Part shown: in pieces, positions 1-8,506 of the stretch
Layout of the letters: each line of letters opens with the position of its first letter
Numbering within the stretch: position 1 is the stretch's first letter
Made by a program: the position numbers and the translations under genes
The notes under the pieces: model-generated
Told to the model about the DNA's origin: nothing
Seen by the model: only the letters and a program-made list of their open reading frames with translations
The model's database searches: none
NCBI GenBank assembly: GCA_035944115.1
Contig: DASZBJ010000029.1
Location: 1 to 64,000, forward strand
DNA length: 64,000 bases
DNA from: Candidatus Babeliales bacterium
GTDB lineage: Bacteria; Babelota; Babeliae; Babelales; Vermiphilaceae
Direction of reading: 5' to 3'

Positions 1-1
1 A

Positions 2-1420
2 ACTCTTAATGCAGAAATGTTTATTCCGGTGTATCAGCACGGCATAGTGATTGCGTATATTATCATTAATCGCCAAAAAAATGGTCTGTATGGTAACCAC
101 AAGCAGGATGAAATAATTGTATTTGCTCGCTATCTTAAAACAATTTTACATTTGATACAAAACCGTAATAAAGACAATGTATATGATATAAAAGAGCAAC
201 TTGATTCTGAATTACAACATAAAACTGCAGAGATGAACCAGTACAAGCAAAATATTCGTTCTGTGTTGCGTAACTTAAAACAAAAAGATGTGGGTCTTGT
301 TTTTTATAAAAATAAACGGTTCATATATGGTAATCAAACGGCGCATACACTTATTACCGTTAATATCAACACGCACGATGCGCATCCAATAACCCAAGCA
401 ATTAAAAAAATAACAACACTAGCGGCCAGTTATAATGCACCACAAAAAACCTATGTTGAAATTGATGAACATAAAAAACTAATACTCATTGCAGTGCCTG
501 AACCAGATAATCAGGAAATCGTCATCATGGTATATCAACTAGAAAGTCCGGACACAACGCAACAACTTACTATAAACGCCAGCGCAACCGATACCGATGG
601 CGCTTGGTATTTAGAAGCGACTGAGTCTGGAGCTCTGCTTAATCAATTAATACCAGGAACGAGTAAAGAAACTATTGATTTTAAGATTAATCTATTAAAA
701 GTAATTGATAGTCCTAAAGGGATTTTACTCACCATGCCAAAAGATGAAATTACGCCAACAATTGCCGTGTTACAACAGATCACATCACGAGAAAAAGTAC
801 ATACCATAACGCTCACTAAACCAACCAATGCTATTGATATCGCCCCTTTAATTTTTGGTATTAACCCCATTTTTGGTCTCACAATCGAACAACCGCCATT
901 GCTTGAAACGCTTGATGGTACCGGGATGCTGTTACTGCAGAATGCAGAGTTTTTAGATGTTGAAGTACAAAAATTACTTGCTCATTTTATTGCCTATGGA
1001 ACCTACACAACATTTAAAAGTAATAAAACAAATACTAGTGATGTGCGCATTATATGCTCAGTAGACCAAGACAATAATTCAAAATATCGTCTTTCTGATG
1101 ACCTACGTGCACAACTAGCACAATTATCCATTTCACTTGCACCATATGCTACGGAAAGGAATACCCAACTAAAAACAAATAATTTCACTCCCGCGACGAT
1201 ACATACTAAAACGTATACAGAAACCCGTTATCATCCTGCCTACTGCCAAGATAATACTGAAATCGCTCAGATTGTACACCTGGGTAAAGCTGCTCTTAAA
1301 GATAAAAAAAGCATGTCGATATTATGGGCATATTTTAAAGATCAGACAACTCTTGCAACAGCCCTTGGCGTAAATCGCTCATCAATTAATAGACGATGTA
1401 GACAATACAAGCTCACGTAA
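2..1420 (+). CDS. Degenerate NtrC/sigma-54-type transcriptional regulator (5' partial)
   Basis: The reading frame is open from the first bases of the window, so the ATG at position 17 is probably internal and the N-terminus is missing. The protein looks like a bacterial enhancer-binding regulator. The first part resembles the end of a GAF or PAS-type sensor domain. The middle aligns by eye with a sigma-54 AAA+ core: a segment with GTGMLLLQNAEFL followed by EVQKLLAHF and DVRIICS matches the usual GTLFLDE, LQ.KLLR and DVRIIA blocks. The end is a Fis-type helix-turn-helix (ALGVNRSSINRRCRQY). The Walker A loop is not recognisable and the Walker B DE is replaced by NAE, so ATP hydrolysis and sigma-54 activation seem lost. 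It may act as a plain DNA-binding protein. A Xer recombinase follows after 17 bases, suggesting one operon. Confidence 0.6.
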   Translation, partial: TLNAEMFIPVYQHGIVIAYIIINRQKNGLYGNHKQDEIIVFARYLKTILHLIQNRNKDNVYDIKEQLDSELQHKTAEMNQYKQNIRSVLRNLKQKDVGLVFYKNKRFIYGNQTAHTLITVNINTHDAHPITQAIKKITTLAASYNAPQKTYVEIDEHKKLILIAVPEPDNQEIVIMVYQLESPDTTQQLTINASATDTDGAWYLEATESGALLNQLIPGTSKETIDFKINLLKVIDSPKGILLTMPKDEITPTIAVLQQITSREKVHTITLTKPTNAIDIAPLIFGINPIFGLTIEQPPLLETLDGTGMLLLQNAEFLDVEVQKLLAHFIAYGTYTTFKSNKTNTSDVRIICSVDQDNNSKYRLSDDLRAQLAQLSISLAPYATERNTQLKTNNFTPATIHTKTYTETRYHPAYCQDNTEIAQIVHLGKAALKDKKSMSILWAYFKDQTTLATALGVNRSSINRRCRQYKLT

Positions 1421-1437
1421 ACTCAGGAAAAATCAAC

Positions 1438-2352
1438 ATGGACTGGAAAAAATTTAAGGAAAAATCTGAAGAATTCTTAATCCATCTTGAAGTAGAACGT
1501 AACCTATCTCCCGGCACATTACGTTCATATAAGTACGACCTCAACCTTTTCATACGGTTTTGGGCAGCTCTTGAAACAGAAAATCTTTCATTACAGCAAA
1601 CAATTGAACGATATTTAATCTCTCTTTTTTATAGAAAAATTAGTAAAAGTTCAATAGCTCGTAAATTTTCATGCTTTAAATCTTTTGAACGCTTTCTACG
1701 CAGACAAGGCATACGACTTAATCTCAAACTTAAGCGACCGAGCGTTGAAAAAAAACTACCTATATATTTCAGCGTCGATGAAATTTTTCACTTACTCGAC
1801 ACCATAAAAGATGCTGAGCTCCCGACCAAAAAGCCGATACGAGATAAAGCGGTTTTTGAATTATTGTATGCAACAGGAATACGTTGCGGCGAACTAGTGA
1901 ATATACAGTACAAAGACGTCGATCTTGTTAATAAAACTATACGCATTTGTGGCAAAGGAAACAAAGAGCGAATTGTGCTTTTTGGCAGCAAAGCACAACA
2001 AAAATTAGAAGAATATTTACAACATGAGCGCCCACTCATTACCGCTCCTACAGATCCTCTTTTTTTAAATAATCGCAACAAACAAGTGAATCGCGGCAAC
2101 ATACAACAAATTTTTAGTATGTTCCGTAAATTTTTAACCGTTGGCAGGCAGCTAACTCCACATAAAATCCGTCACTCATTCGCTACCCATTTATTAAACC
2201 AAGGTGCTGATTTGCGCGTGGTACAAGAACTCTTAGGACACAAGTCACTCGCAAGCACAGAGAAATATACGCATGTCTCTCTGCAGCGACTTACCGCCAT
2301 ATGTGACAGCTCACACCCATTTAACGCCATTTTCAAGCGCAAAAACAAATAA
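1438..2352 (+). CDS. xerC: Tyrosine recombinase XerC/XerD
   Basis: A 304-residue site-specific tyrosine recombinase, the usual length for XerC/XerD, which resolve chromosome dimers at dif. The N-terminal SAM-like core-binding domain covers about residues 1-105. The catalytic domain has all expected residues: Arg149 (ATGIRCGEL), Lys173 in the beta-hairpin (CGKGNKER), His242 and Arg245 (HKIRHSFATH), His268 (LLGHKS) and the nucleophile Tyr277 (STEKYTHV). An AGGA ribosome-binding site lies just before the ATG. Whether it is the XerC or the XerD partner cannot be decided from one copy. The stop codon is two bases from the start of the PBP2 gene, so the two are probably cotranscribed. No phage or transposon context suggests an integrase instead. 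Confidence 0.9.
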   Translation: MDWKKFKEKSEEFLIHLEVERNLSPGTLRSYKYDLNLFIRFWAALETENLSLQQTIERYLISLFYRKISKSSIARKFSCFKSFERFLRRQGIRLNLKLKRPSVEKKLPIYFSVDEIFHLLDTIKDAELPTKKPIRDKAVFELLYATGIRCGELVNIQYKDVDLVNKTIRICGKGNKERIVLFGSKAQQKLEEYLQHERPLITAPTDPLFLNNRNKQVNRGNIQQIFSMFRKFLTVGRQLTPHKIRHSFATHLLNQGADLRVVQELLGHKSLASTEKYTHVSLQRLTAICDSSHPFNAIFKRKNK

Positions 2353-2354
2353 TT

Positions 2355-4076
2355 ATGCAAACACCAATCCAAATATCCCTAAAAATATCCCACATTTTAT
2401 ATTTTTTTGCTGTCTTATTTACCACTATCAGCGCACGACTTATATACATGCAAATTCATTTATCGAATGAATATTTAATACAAAGTACGAAGAACTATTC
2501 TCGGCTTGAACAAGTGACTTCACCACGAGGCAATATTACCGACGCATATGGAAACCTACTGGTCACCAATCGCCCCATTGTACATATCTATTGGCAAGGT
2601 GCAGCAGATATACAACTTAATCAAGCTACTCGAGACACATTACACAACTTGGGACAAATACTAGAACAACCATTTCTTGAAAATGATACAGTCCTTACGC
2701 AAATCAAAAGGGCAAACCGTTACTGCCAAAAAATACGTCTCGCATCTGACATAACTTTTGAGCAACTCAGTAAAATTAAAGAACAATTTCCCAATCATCC
2801 TGCAATAATTGTAGGAACAGATTTTGAACGGTTTTATCCACACAACAGTTATGCAAGCCACATCCTTGGTTATTTAGGACGTATCAATGTAGAATCAATC
2901 GGACAAATGGGACTAGAAAAATTACATGAAGATGCATTAAAAGGTAATCCTGGTATAATTCTAAAAACAATAAATTCTCTTGGCGCCAACCTAGTACAAT
3001 TAGAGCTCAAAAAAGCACTTTCTGGTAGTACTATCCAAACAACAATAGATCTTCCTCTGCAAAATCTAGTTGAGCAAATATTTCCAGAAGATGTTGCTGG
3101 CACTATTGTTATTATGAATCCAGCAGATGGTGCATTGCGTGCAATTGTTTCTCGCCCAAACTTTAATCCAAATATTTTTTTACATCCAATCACTGCACAA
3201 AATTGGAACTCATTACAAAAAAACCAGCCTTTTCTAAATCGTGCGTTTAAAGCCTGTTACCCACCAGGCTCCATATTTAAATTGATCACCATCAGTGCTG
3301 CTTTAGAGCAAAGGCTTATTCAGCATTCAGAAAAAACCTGCTGTCGCGGATACTTACGATTTGGCGGACGAAAATATTGGTGTTCAAATAGGGATGGACA
3401 CGGAGAGCTATCCATACATGAATCGATAGCGAAATCATGCAATATTCTCTTTTTCAAAATTGGAAAAAAAATCGATATCGACTTACTCCATAGTTATGCA
3501 AACAAATTTGGTCTTGGCACCAAAACTGGTATAACGTTTTCAGAAGAACAAGGACTCATTCCTTCACGCCTATGGAAAAAAACCACCAAGAACGAGTCTT
3601 GGTGGCAAGGTGAAACATTATCAGTCACCATTGGGCAAAGCTTTTTACAAGTTACGCCAATCCAGGTTGCCCGCATGATAGGGAGTATATTCACTGGTTA
3701 TTTAGTAACTCCCCGTATTTTACTGAAGGAACCGGTTGTTAAACAACCACTCGATATCTCACCAGAAACAAGACAATTATTACGTGAAACCATGGAACTC
3801 ACCATTCAACAAGGAACCGGTCAGTCAGTAAAAAACATTCGAGACATCACCATACATGCAAAAACAAGTACTGCCCAAACAAGCTGTCTGAGCAAACGAG
3901 AGCTCGGCACCCAATACCTTGAGCATGGTTGGTTCGTTAGCCATATATCATATAAACACCATGACCCAATCATTCTTATTATTCTTTTAGAGAATGTTGG
4001 TTCTTCGCGGGTAGCAACACGGACTGCAAAAGATCTTCTTCTCGGTTATAAAAAATTGATGGATCAAACGAGGTAA
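2355..4076 (+). CDS. mrdA: Penicillin-binding protein 2 (class B transpeptidase)
   Basis: A 573-residue class B penicillin-binding protein that cross-links peptidoglycan during cell elongation, anchored in the inner membrane by one N-terminal helix (about residues 10-33). The periplasmic part has the PBP dimerisation region starting with VTSPRGNITD, then the transpeptidase domain. The active-site motifs are SxxK at Ser306-Lys309 (PPGSIFKL), SxN at Ser361-Asn363 (SKSCNIL) and a third motif at Lys503-Thr-Ser505 (AKTSTAQT). The third motif normally reads KTG or KSG; here the glycine is a serine. Length and domain order are otherwise typical. It follows the xer gene almost without a gap. FtsI (PBP3) is a less likely alternative, because the region after the membrane segment fits PBP2 better. 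Confidence 0.85.
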   Translation: MQTPIQISLKISHILYFFAVLFTTISARLIYMQIHLSNEYLIQSTKNYSRLEQVTSPRGNITDAYGNLLVTNRPIVHIYWQGAADIQLNQATRDTLHNLGQILEQPFLENDTVLTQIKRANRYCQKIRLASDITFEQLSKIKEQFPNHPAIIVGTDFERFYPHNSYASHILGYLGRINVESIGQMGLEKLHEDALKGNPGIILKTINSLGANLVQLELKKALSGSTIQTTIDLPLQNLVEQIFPEDVAGTIVIMNPADGALRAIVSRPNFNPNIFLHPITAQNWNSLQKNQPFLNRAFKACYPPGSIFKLITISAALEQRLIQHSEKTCCRGYLRFGGRKYWCSNRDGHGELSIHESIAKSCNILFFKIGKKIDIDLLHSYANKFGLGTKTGITFSEEQGLIPSRLWKKTTKNESWWQGETLSVTIGQSFLQVTPIQVARMIGSIFTGYLVTPRILLKEPVVKQPLDISPETRQLLRETMELTIQQGTGQSVKNIRDITIHAKTSTAQTSCLSKRELGTQYLEHGWFVSHISYKHHDPIILIILLENVGSSRVATRTAKDLLLGYKKLMDQTR

Positions 4077-4196
4077 AAAAACCTACCGTATTCAGGCACG
4101 TTCGAAGCTAAAACCTGCTAGATCCCTATAGGCCTCATAATGTCCCTAGGCAAGACACCCATTTGATTATTAATTCAATATGAATTAATCTTATGC

Positions 4197-4202
4197 TATA
4201 AT
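4197..4202 (+). promoter_or_regulatory. Candidate -10 box upstream of the first family A gene
   Basis: A consensus TATAAT hexamer lies about 50 bases before the ATG at 4252, followed by a good GGAGG ribosome-binding site (AATGGAGGCCC). The same TATAAT is present before the paralog at 6064. A TTGATT element lies 28 bases upstream, too far for a standard spacer, so the -35 element is unclear. Confidence 0.35.
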
Positions 4203-4744
4203 AAGTGAACAAGTAGAAACTATTTATACTATTCTAAAATGGAGGCCCATTATGAATACACTATTTCAAAAACTAATCTGTTCGACTCTTTTATTAAGCG
4301 TTGGACAATCAATGGTTGCTGCAGAACTCTCAACGTTACAACCACTTACAAGCCGCATGTATACATCTGTTACCAATCACATCAGCAATCATCCCTATAC
4401 GTACGGAGCACCGTTAGCAGCTGTAGCTGGTATCATTGCTCTCAAAACAATGAGGGACTACTCAAGACAATGTTTTCTAAAACGCCGTGAAGCTTTAGAA
4501 AATCTTGGTTTTCCAACATCAGCAACAAGAATGGCCAAGCGAATGAGCATGGAACAAGTTGAAACTCTTCGAGATTTACTCAAAGCCGGTGTTCCACTAG
4601 ATGATGCAAAACGATTAAATAAAGAACACTCAAAAAACATCATTGAAAACATAGTATTGCTCGTAGAAGATGGATACATAACTTTAAATGCTGCAATCTC
4701 TTATGCAAAACAGTATTCTGCTGATCGAGAGGTATTGCTCACTA

Positions 4745-4759
4745 GACCTCTTCTGAAAC
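4745..4759 (+). repeat. IS left inverted repeat
   Basis: This 15-base sequence starts with GACCTC and is exactly complementary to the right end of the IS. The TA just before it is one copy of the target duplication. Confidence 0.85.
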
Positions 4760-4814
4760 CATAAAATTTATGGCATACTCATGATCTGTTTATATAAAAA
4801 AAGGTTATGAGAAC

Positions 4815-5641
4815 ATGAAATATGAAAAATTAAAATCATCATCAGAGGCACAATTTCGCAGAGTAACTGGGGTCAAGCGCAAGACATTTGAAGCGATGAT
4901 AGAAATCCTAAAAGAGGCCTATAAGATAAAAAAATCTAAAGGTGGCCGGCCAAGCAAGCTTGGAGTCGAAGACATGTTGCTTATGGCATTGGAATATATT
5001 CGAGAATATCGAACTTATCTACATATTGCTACGAGTTATGGCCTTGCAGAAAGTAATGCTTTTGAAGCAATACGGTGGGTTGAAAATGTGCTCATTAAAA
5101 GCAAAGAATTCAGGCTGCCTGGTAGAAAAGCTTTATTAAAAAGTGACAATGAATTCGAAATTATTTTAATTGATGCGACAGAAAGCCCTATTGAACGACC
5201 AAAAAAAAACAACGCCGATTCTATTCGGGGAAGAAAAAACGTCATACCTTAAAAACACAAGTTGTTGTTGATAAGGCAACAAAAAAAATTATTTGCACAG
5301 AGCATTCAAATGGCAAAAAACATGATTTCAAGATTTTTAAAGAATCAAATGTTCACTTTAAAAAATCAACGTTAGCCCTTACAGACACAGGATATTTAGG
5401 GCTGCAAAAGATTCATACAAAGACATTGATGCCAAAGAAAAAAAGTAAAAAACATCCCTTAACCTCAGACGACAAAAAACAAAATAAAGAACTGTCGAGC
5501 CAGCGCGTGTTGAATGAGCATGTGATTGGAATGATAAAACGATTCAAAATAGTTTCTGACAAGTACCGTAATCGAAGAAAGAGGTTTGGATTACGTTTTA
5601 ATCTCATTGCGGGAATATGTAATTTTGAGTTAACTAAATGA
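4815..5641 (+). CDS. IS5-family DDE transposase, two frames joined by -1 frameshift
   Basis: Catalyses cut-and-paste movement of the surrounding IS. The first frame ends at 5252 (145 residues). The second frame continues from the A9 run at 5201-5209 to the stop at 5641. A -1 slip there joins them into a protein of about 275 residues, the family's normal size. In the first frame the run reads CCA AAA AAA AAC and contains the slippery heptamer A-AAA-AAC. The joined protein has the DDE triad: Asp in LIDATESP, Asp in ALTDTGY, and Glu in LNEHVIGMIKRFK. The linking piece SGKKKRHTLKTQ spans the shift as in other IS5 transposases. The shift may be programmed, by the ribosome or by RNA polymerase slippage, or it may be an inactivating mutation. 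Programmed use is favoured because both frames are free of other damage. Confidence 0.8.
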
Positions 5642-5656
5642 GTTTCAGAAGAGGTC
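5642..5656 (-). repeat. IS right inverted repeat
   Basis: Reads GTTTCAGAAGAGGTC on the plus strand, the exact complement of the left end. The TA at 5657-5658 is the second copy of the target duplication. Confidence 0.85.
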
Positions 5657-5896
5657 TACTATAAAAGAGTCCGCTAGGGATGGTATACTTGGCCAATACA
5701 TGCAAACACTTTCAAAAGCAAATATTAAAGCCGAGACTACTCGAGAAGTTATAGCTACAATCAAACAAACCGTACTGGAAGCGGTCCGTGAACAAAGACT
5801 GGGTACAACCCTTCGCGATGCAAACAGTAACAATACCCAAACGGCTGCAGCAACTCCACAATCGTAAACCAATACATTTTTTTTAGATAATCGACA

Positions 5897-5925
5897 AAGC
5901 CCTGGATTACCTCCGGGGCTTTTTT
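5897..5925 (+). terminator. Rho-independent terminator of the interrupted family A gene
   Basis: An AAGCCCTGGA / TCCGGGGCTT stem with a short loop is followed by TTTTTT. It belongs to the original gene and still lies 30 bases after its stop codon. The paralogs at 6064 and 6958 carry closely similar terminators. Confidence 0.8.
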
Positions 5926-6063
5926 CGTAGATGGGCTCGTAAAGCCTAAACCCCTACCCCATTTGACTGTCAACACAACATGGGACACAATGATACTATA
6001 ATAAACATCTAAGTAGACAGTGTTTATATATCATATGTCCCTAAACGTAAACGGAGGTCCATT

Positions 6064-6747
6064 ATGGCTACCATTTCAAAACCTACTGTATTTCAAAAAA
6101 TGATCTGTGCAACGCTTGTAGTAAGCTTTGGACAATCAGCAGTTGCTGCCGAACTCTCAACGTTACAACCACTTACAAGCCGCATGTATACATCTGTTGC
6201 TAATCACATCAGTAATAATCGATATGCGTACGGAGCACCGTTAGCAGCTGTAGCTGGTATCATTGCTCTCAACCAGATTCGCGAGTACTCAAACCAATGC
6301 TTTGAAAAACGACGCCAAGCACTAGAAGACCTTGGTTTTCCAACATCAGCAACAAGAATGGCCAAGCGAATGAGCATGGAACAGGTCCAAACCCTTGCAA
6401 AGCTAATACACGCGGGTATCAGTTTGAACGCAGCAAAAGCATTAAACAAGCAATACTCAAAAGAAGTGCTAGAAAATATAGCATATCTATATCGTGGTCA
6501 CAAAATATCTCTAGAATATGCTACTGACCTTGCAACTACATTCTTTGATAAGAAAATATTAGTTGCTATAAAAGCAAGAGCAGATCAAAATCCAGAAGCA
6601 TTTGCTCAATGCCTAGAAGCATTGGCAATAGCAAATATTAGCGCCAATGCTGCTCAAAATGCTGCACATACAACAGCAGAAGGCATGCGAAATGCAGCCT
6701 GGGACAGAGAATTTTGGAAAAAAATTCTCGGAAACAACAACAAATAA
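6064..6747 (+). CDS. Exported family A protein (intact paralog)
   Basis: A 227-residue protein of unknown function, nearly identical to the interrupted gene at 4252 over its first 115 residues. It has a signal peptide (to about VAAEL), then a second hydrophobic stretch (YGAPLAAVAGIIAL) and a long helical, alanine-rich C-terminal part. The middle holds SATRMAKRMSMEQVQTL, a motif common to all three copies, followed by two helical units each starting near LN.AKALNKQ. GGAGGTCC precedes the ATG. A second membrane segment just after the signal peptide suggests that the protein stays in the inner membrane with the helical part on one side. The gene stands alone between its own -10 candidate and its own terminator. 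The C-terminal 40 residues differ from the sister copies. Confidence 0.75.
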   Translation: MATISKPTVFQKMICATLVVSFGQSAVAAELSTLQPLTSRMYTSVANHISNNRYAYGAPLAAVAGIIALNQIREYSNQCFEKRRQALEDLGFPTSATRMAKRMSMEQVQTLAKLIHAGISLNAAKALNKQYSKEVLENIAYLYRGHKISLEYATDLATTFFDKKILVAIKARADQNPEAFAQCLEALAIANISANAAQNAAHTTAEGMRNAAWDREFWKKILGNNNK

Positions 6748-6772
6748 TCTGATAATAATAGCTTAGCCATAC

Positions 6773-6803
6773 AAAAAGCCCCGGATAATCTCCGGGGCTT
6801 TTT
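6773..6803 (+). terminator. Rho-independent terminator
   Basis: Perfect stem AAAAAGCCCCGGA / TCCGGGGCTTTTT with a five-base loop, 25 bases after the family A gene. Confidence 0.9.
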
Positions 6804-6843
6804 CCATATACAGCCTCACGCGTCCAGGACAATGATAGCCATT

Positions 6844-6872
6844 TGATCAAAAACAGCCCACCTGTTACAATA
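6844..6872 (+). promoter_or_regulatory. Candidate promoter of the third family A gene
   Basis: TTGATC and TACAAT hexamers are separated by 17 bases, the standard sigma-70 spacing. They lie about 85 bases before the ATG, so the predicted leader is fairly long. Activity is not shown by the sequence. Confidence 0.4.
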
Positions 6873-6957
6873 AGTTTGTAATACAAAGTAAATAATCAAA
6901 AGCAACCAGCTTCATATAGAAAAAATTTCATATAACTATAGCAATGGGGGATCATCT

Positions 6958-7722
6958 ATGCTTACCGGTAAAAAAATCAATACATTCAATAAAACTATCT
7001 GCTTGATATTAACCTTTGGATATGGGCTTCTTACTGCAAATCCAACAACCACCCATATCAAACAAAAAGAAGAACTCGATTCTCAGCCTAAAAACTCTCG
7101 CATAGTAAGCCATTTAGCCAATTATGGCTACCTCTACGTACTAACAGCCGCTGCAGTCGTTATCGGCATTTTCGCACACCGCAATGCAAAATTAAGTTTT
7201 GCTCAACGACTTGCTGATCTACAAAAACTAGGATTTTCCAATGCAGAAAAAATGGCCCACGCAATGAGCAAGGAATCGATTGAATCTCTTAAAGGACTGC
7301 TTGCTGCAAACATTAGCCTGGAAGATGCAAAAGCTGTTAATAAAGCACATTCTTACCAAACAGTAAACAATATCCTGCTTTTATTAAAAAACAAGACAAT
7401 CACACTCGAAAAAGCAGTTGAATTTGCCGATATATACCCAGATCGCGGTATCTTACTGACCATACGAGAAACAGCTGCACAAGGCCCAGAGGCTCTTGCC
7501 AAACTTCTAGCGGATATGACAAAAGCGAATATCGAATTGAAGAAAGCTCGTATTAGAGCTAGTGCTATCAAAGATGCTGCATGTACAAAAGCACAAGGAC
7601 TTCGCGATGCTGCCTCGATACAAGCACAGACGTCTGGCAGTTCTGTACTCATAAATAGTTACGACTATCCAACAAGAGGTACAATCATCCAAGGTGACGG
7701 TCTCCGCGTACGAATCAGATAA
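6958..7722 (+). CDS. Exported family A protein (divergent paralog)
   Basis: A 254-residue protein with the same plan as the two copies upstream: a signal peptide (INTFNKTICLILTFGYGLLTA), a second hydrophobic segment (YLYVLTAAAVVIGIFA), then the family motif NAEKMAHAMSKESIESL and a region ending in alanine-rich helices (KDAACTKAQGLRDAAS). It is the most diverged of the three but the only one with the full C-terminal block. This made it possible to recognise the second half of the IS-interrupted gene. GGGGGATC precedes the ATG. The function is unknown. Being exported, membrane-anchored and locally multiplied, it could be a surface or host-interaction factor; that is inference only. Confidence 0.75.
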   Translation: MLTGKKINTFNKTICLILTFGYGLLTANPTTTHIKQKEELDSQPKNSRIVSHLANYGYLYVLTAAAVVIGIFAHRNAKLSFAQRLADLQKLGFSNAEKMAHAMSKESIESLKGLLAANISLEDAKAVNKAHSYQTVNNILLLLKNKTITLEKAVEFADIYPDRGILLTIRETAAQGPEALAKLLADMTKANIELKKARIRASAIKDAACTKAQGLRDAASIQAQTSGSSVLINSYDYPTRGTIIQGDGLRVRIR

Positions 7723-7761
7723 ACGCACTAAGAATACACACGTAAAAATATGTAATCATGC

Positions 7762-7794
7762 AAAAAAGCCCTGGGGTTTCCCTCAGGGCTTTTT
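7762..7794 (+). terminator. Rho-independent terminator
   Basis: An AAAAGCCCTG / CAGGGCTTTT stem with T-run. It also sits between convergent genes (family A on plus, rpsT on minus) and may stop transcription from both sides. Confidence 0.85.
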
Positions 7795-7826
7795 CTATAT
7801 TCAAAACTCGAAACTTGAAAGCGGAC

Positions 7827-8096
7827 TTATTTGCTTGCAACAGCAATTCGTTTAGCTAAGCGACCAATTTTGCGAGATGCTGTATTTTTATGAAGCACCC
7901 CTTTGCCAACTGCACGAGCCAATTTAGCTTGCGCGTCGTTGAACAATTCCATCAATTTAGCAGATTCCATTTCTTTTTCGATACCTGCTAAAACTTTTTT
8001 AACTGCAGTCTTGATTGAAGAACGACGCGCATTATTACGCTCACGTTTCACTATCATCTGCTTTGCACGTTTCTGTGCTGACTTAATATTTGCCAT
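7827..8096 (-). CDS. rpsT: 30S ribosomal protein S20
   Basis: Small-subunit protein that binds the 5' domain of 16S rRNA early in assembly. The 89-residue length, the lysine/arginine-rich N-terminus (MANIKSAQKRAKQ) and the conserved GKGVLHKNTASRKIGRLAKR block are diagnostic. No frame disruption. It shares a small minus-strand cluster with rpmB, whose stop codon lies 24 bases upstream of its start. Confidence 0.97.
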   Translation of the reverse strand: MANIKSAQKRAKQMIVKRERNNARRSSIKTAVKKVLAGIEKEMESAKLMELFNDAQAKLARAVGKGVLHKNTASRKIGRLAKRIAVASK

Positions 8097-8120
8097 TATG
8101 CAACCTTATAAAACTACAAA

Positions 8121-8324
8121 TTATAGGACCTTTTGGACCTTCTGTGCCTTAACGCATTTAGTACATACGTTACTACTTATCACTTTTTTTGTATCACTAC
8201 CCGCGATTACAAAGCGCATTCTATGCACGTTTGGGTATACCCATCGTTTCACTTTATTATTCGCATGACTCACATGATTAGCGACCTGTGGCCTCTTATC
8301 ACATACAAAACATATTCGTGCCAT
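8121..8324 (-). CDS. rpmB: 50S ribosomal protein L28
   Basis: Large-subunit protein of 67 residues. It has the family features: RICFVCDKRPQVAN at the N-terminus and SHANNKVKRWVYPNVHR in the middle. CFVCDK with a later CTKC (VCTKCVKAQK) forms two Cys pairs, which suggests the zinc-binding (C+) version. Immediately upstream of rpsT on the same strand. Confidence 0.95.
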   Translation of the reverse strand: MARICFVCDKRPQVANHVSHANNKVKRWVYPNVHRMRFVIAGSDTKKVISSNVCTKCVKAQKVQKVL

Positions 8325-8506
8325 TGTTCCAAAAATCCTTTCAACTATCCCAGAATGCTACTCAATAAGTACTGTTTATAATACTAAAAATGGTAACATT
8401 TTCAAATTATATCTTATTCATCCGTTATCATAACTAAAATCCTATCGCCCACTAAGTTGACAAATAGAAAGATTAGCTACGTTCTCTGCCTAAAAGGCGT
8501 TATTCC

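Larger units (their letters stand above)
4745..5656 (+). mobile_element. IS5-family insertion sequence (IS427-like group)
   Basis: A 912-base element with perfect 15-base terminal inverted repeats (GACCTCTTCTGAAAC at the left end and its reverse complement at the right end), flanked on both sides by the dinucleotide TA, which is taken as the target-site duplication. It holds a single transposase gene in two overlapping frames. A TA duplication, element length near 0.9 kb and a two-frame transposase match what is known of the IS427 group of the IS5 family. The clean ends, uninterrupted frames and exact repair of the host gene on removal suggest a recent and possibly active insertion. Confidence 0.88.
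4252..5867 (+). pseudogene. Exported family A protein, interrupted by an insertion sequence
   Basis: First of three tandem paralogs (others at 6064 and 6958). The intact 5' part encodes a signal peptide ending near VAAEL, a second hydrophobic segment (YGAPLAAVAGIIAL) and helical sequence. An insertion sequence then interrupts the gene, so the present product stops after a few IS-encoded codons at 170 residues. Removing the IS together with one copy of the TA target restores an uninterrupted frame of 233 codons. Its second half (after DREVLLT: TIKESARDG, then KANIKAETTREV) aligns with the same region of the paralog at 6958. A GC-rich hairpin terminator follows the old stop codon. The function of the family is unknown; the proteins look exported and membrane-associated. 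The start is supported by the GGAGG site. Confidence 0.85.

Noticed and set aside
5645-5988. Minus-strand frames behind the IS
   Set aside because: They are opposite the second half of the interrupted family A gene and its terminator.
8133-8381. Plus-strand frame over rpmB
   Set aside because: Antisense shadow of the clearly recognised L28 gene.
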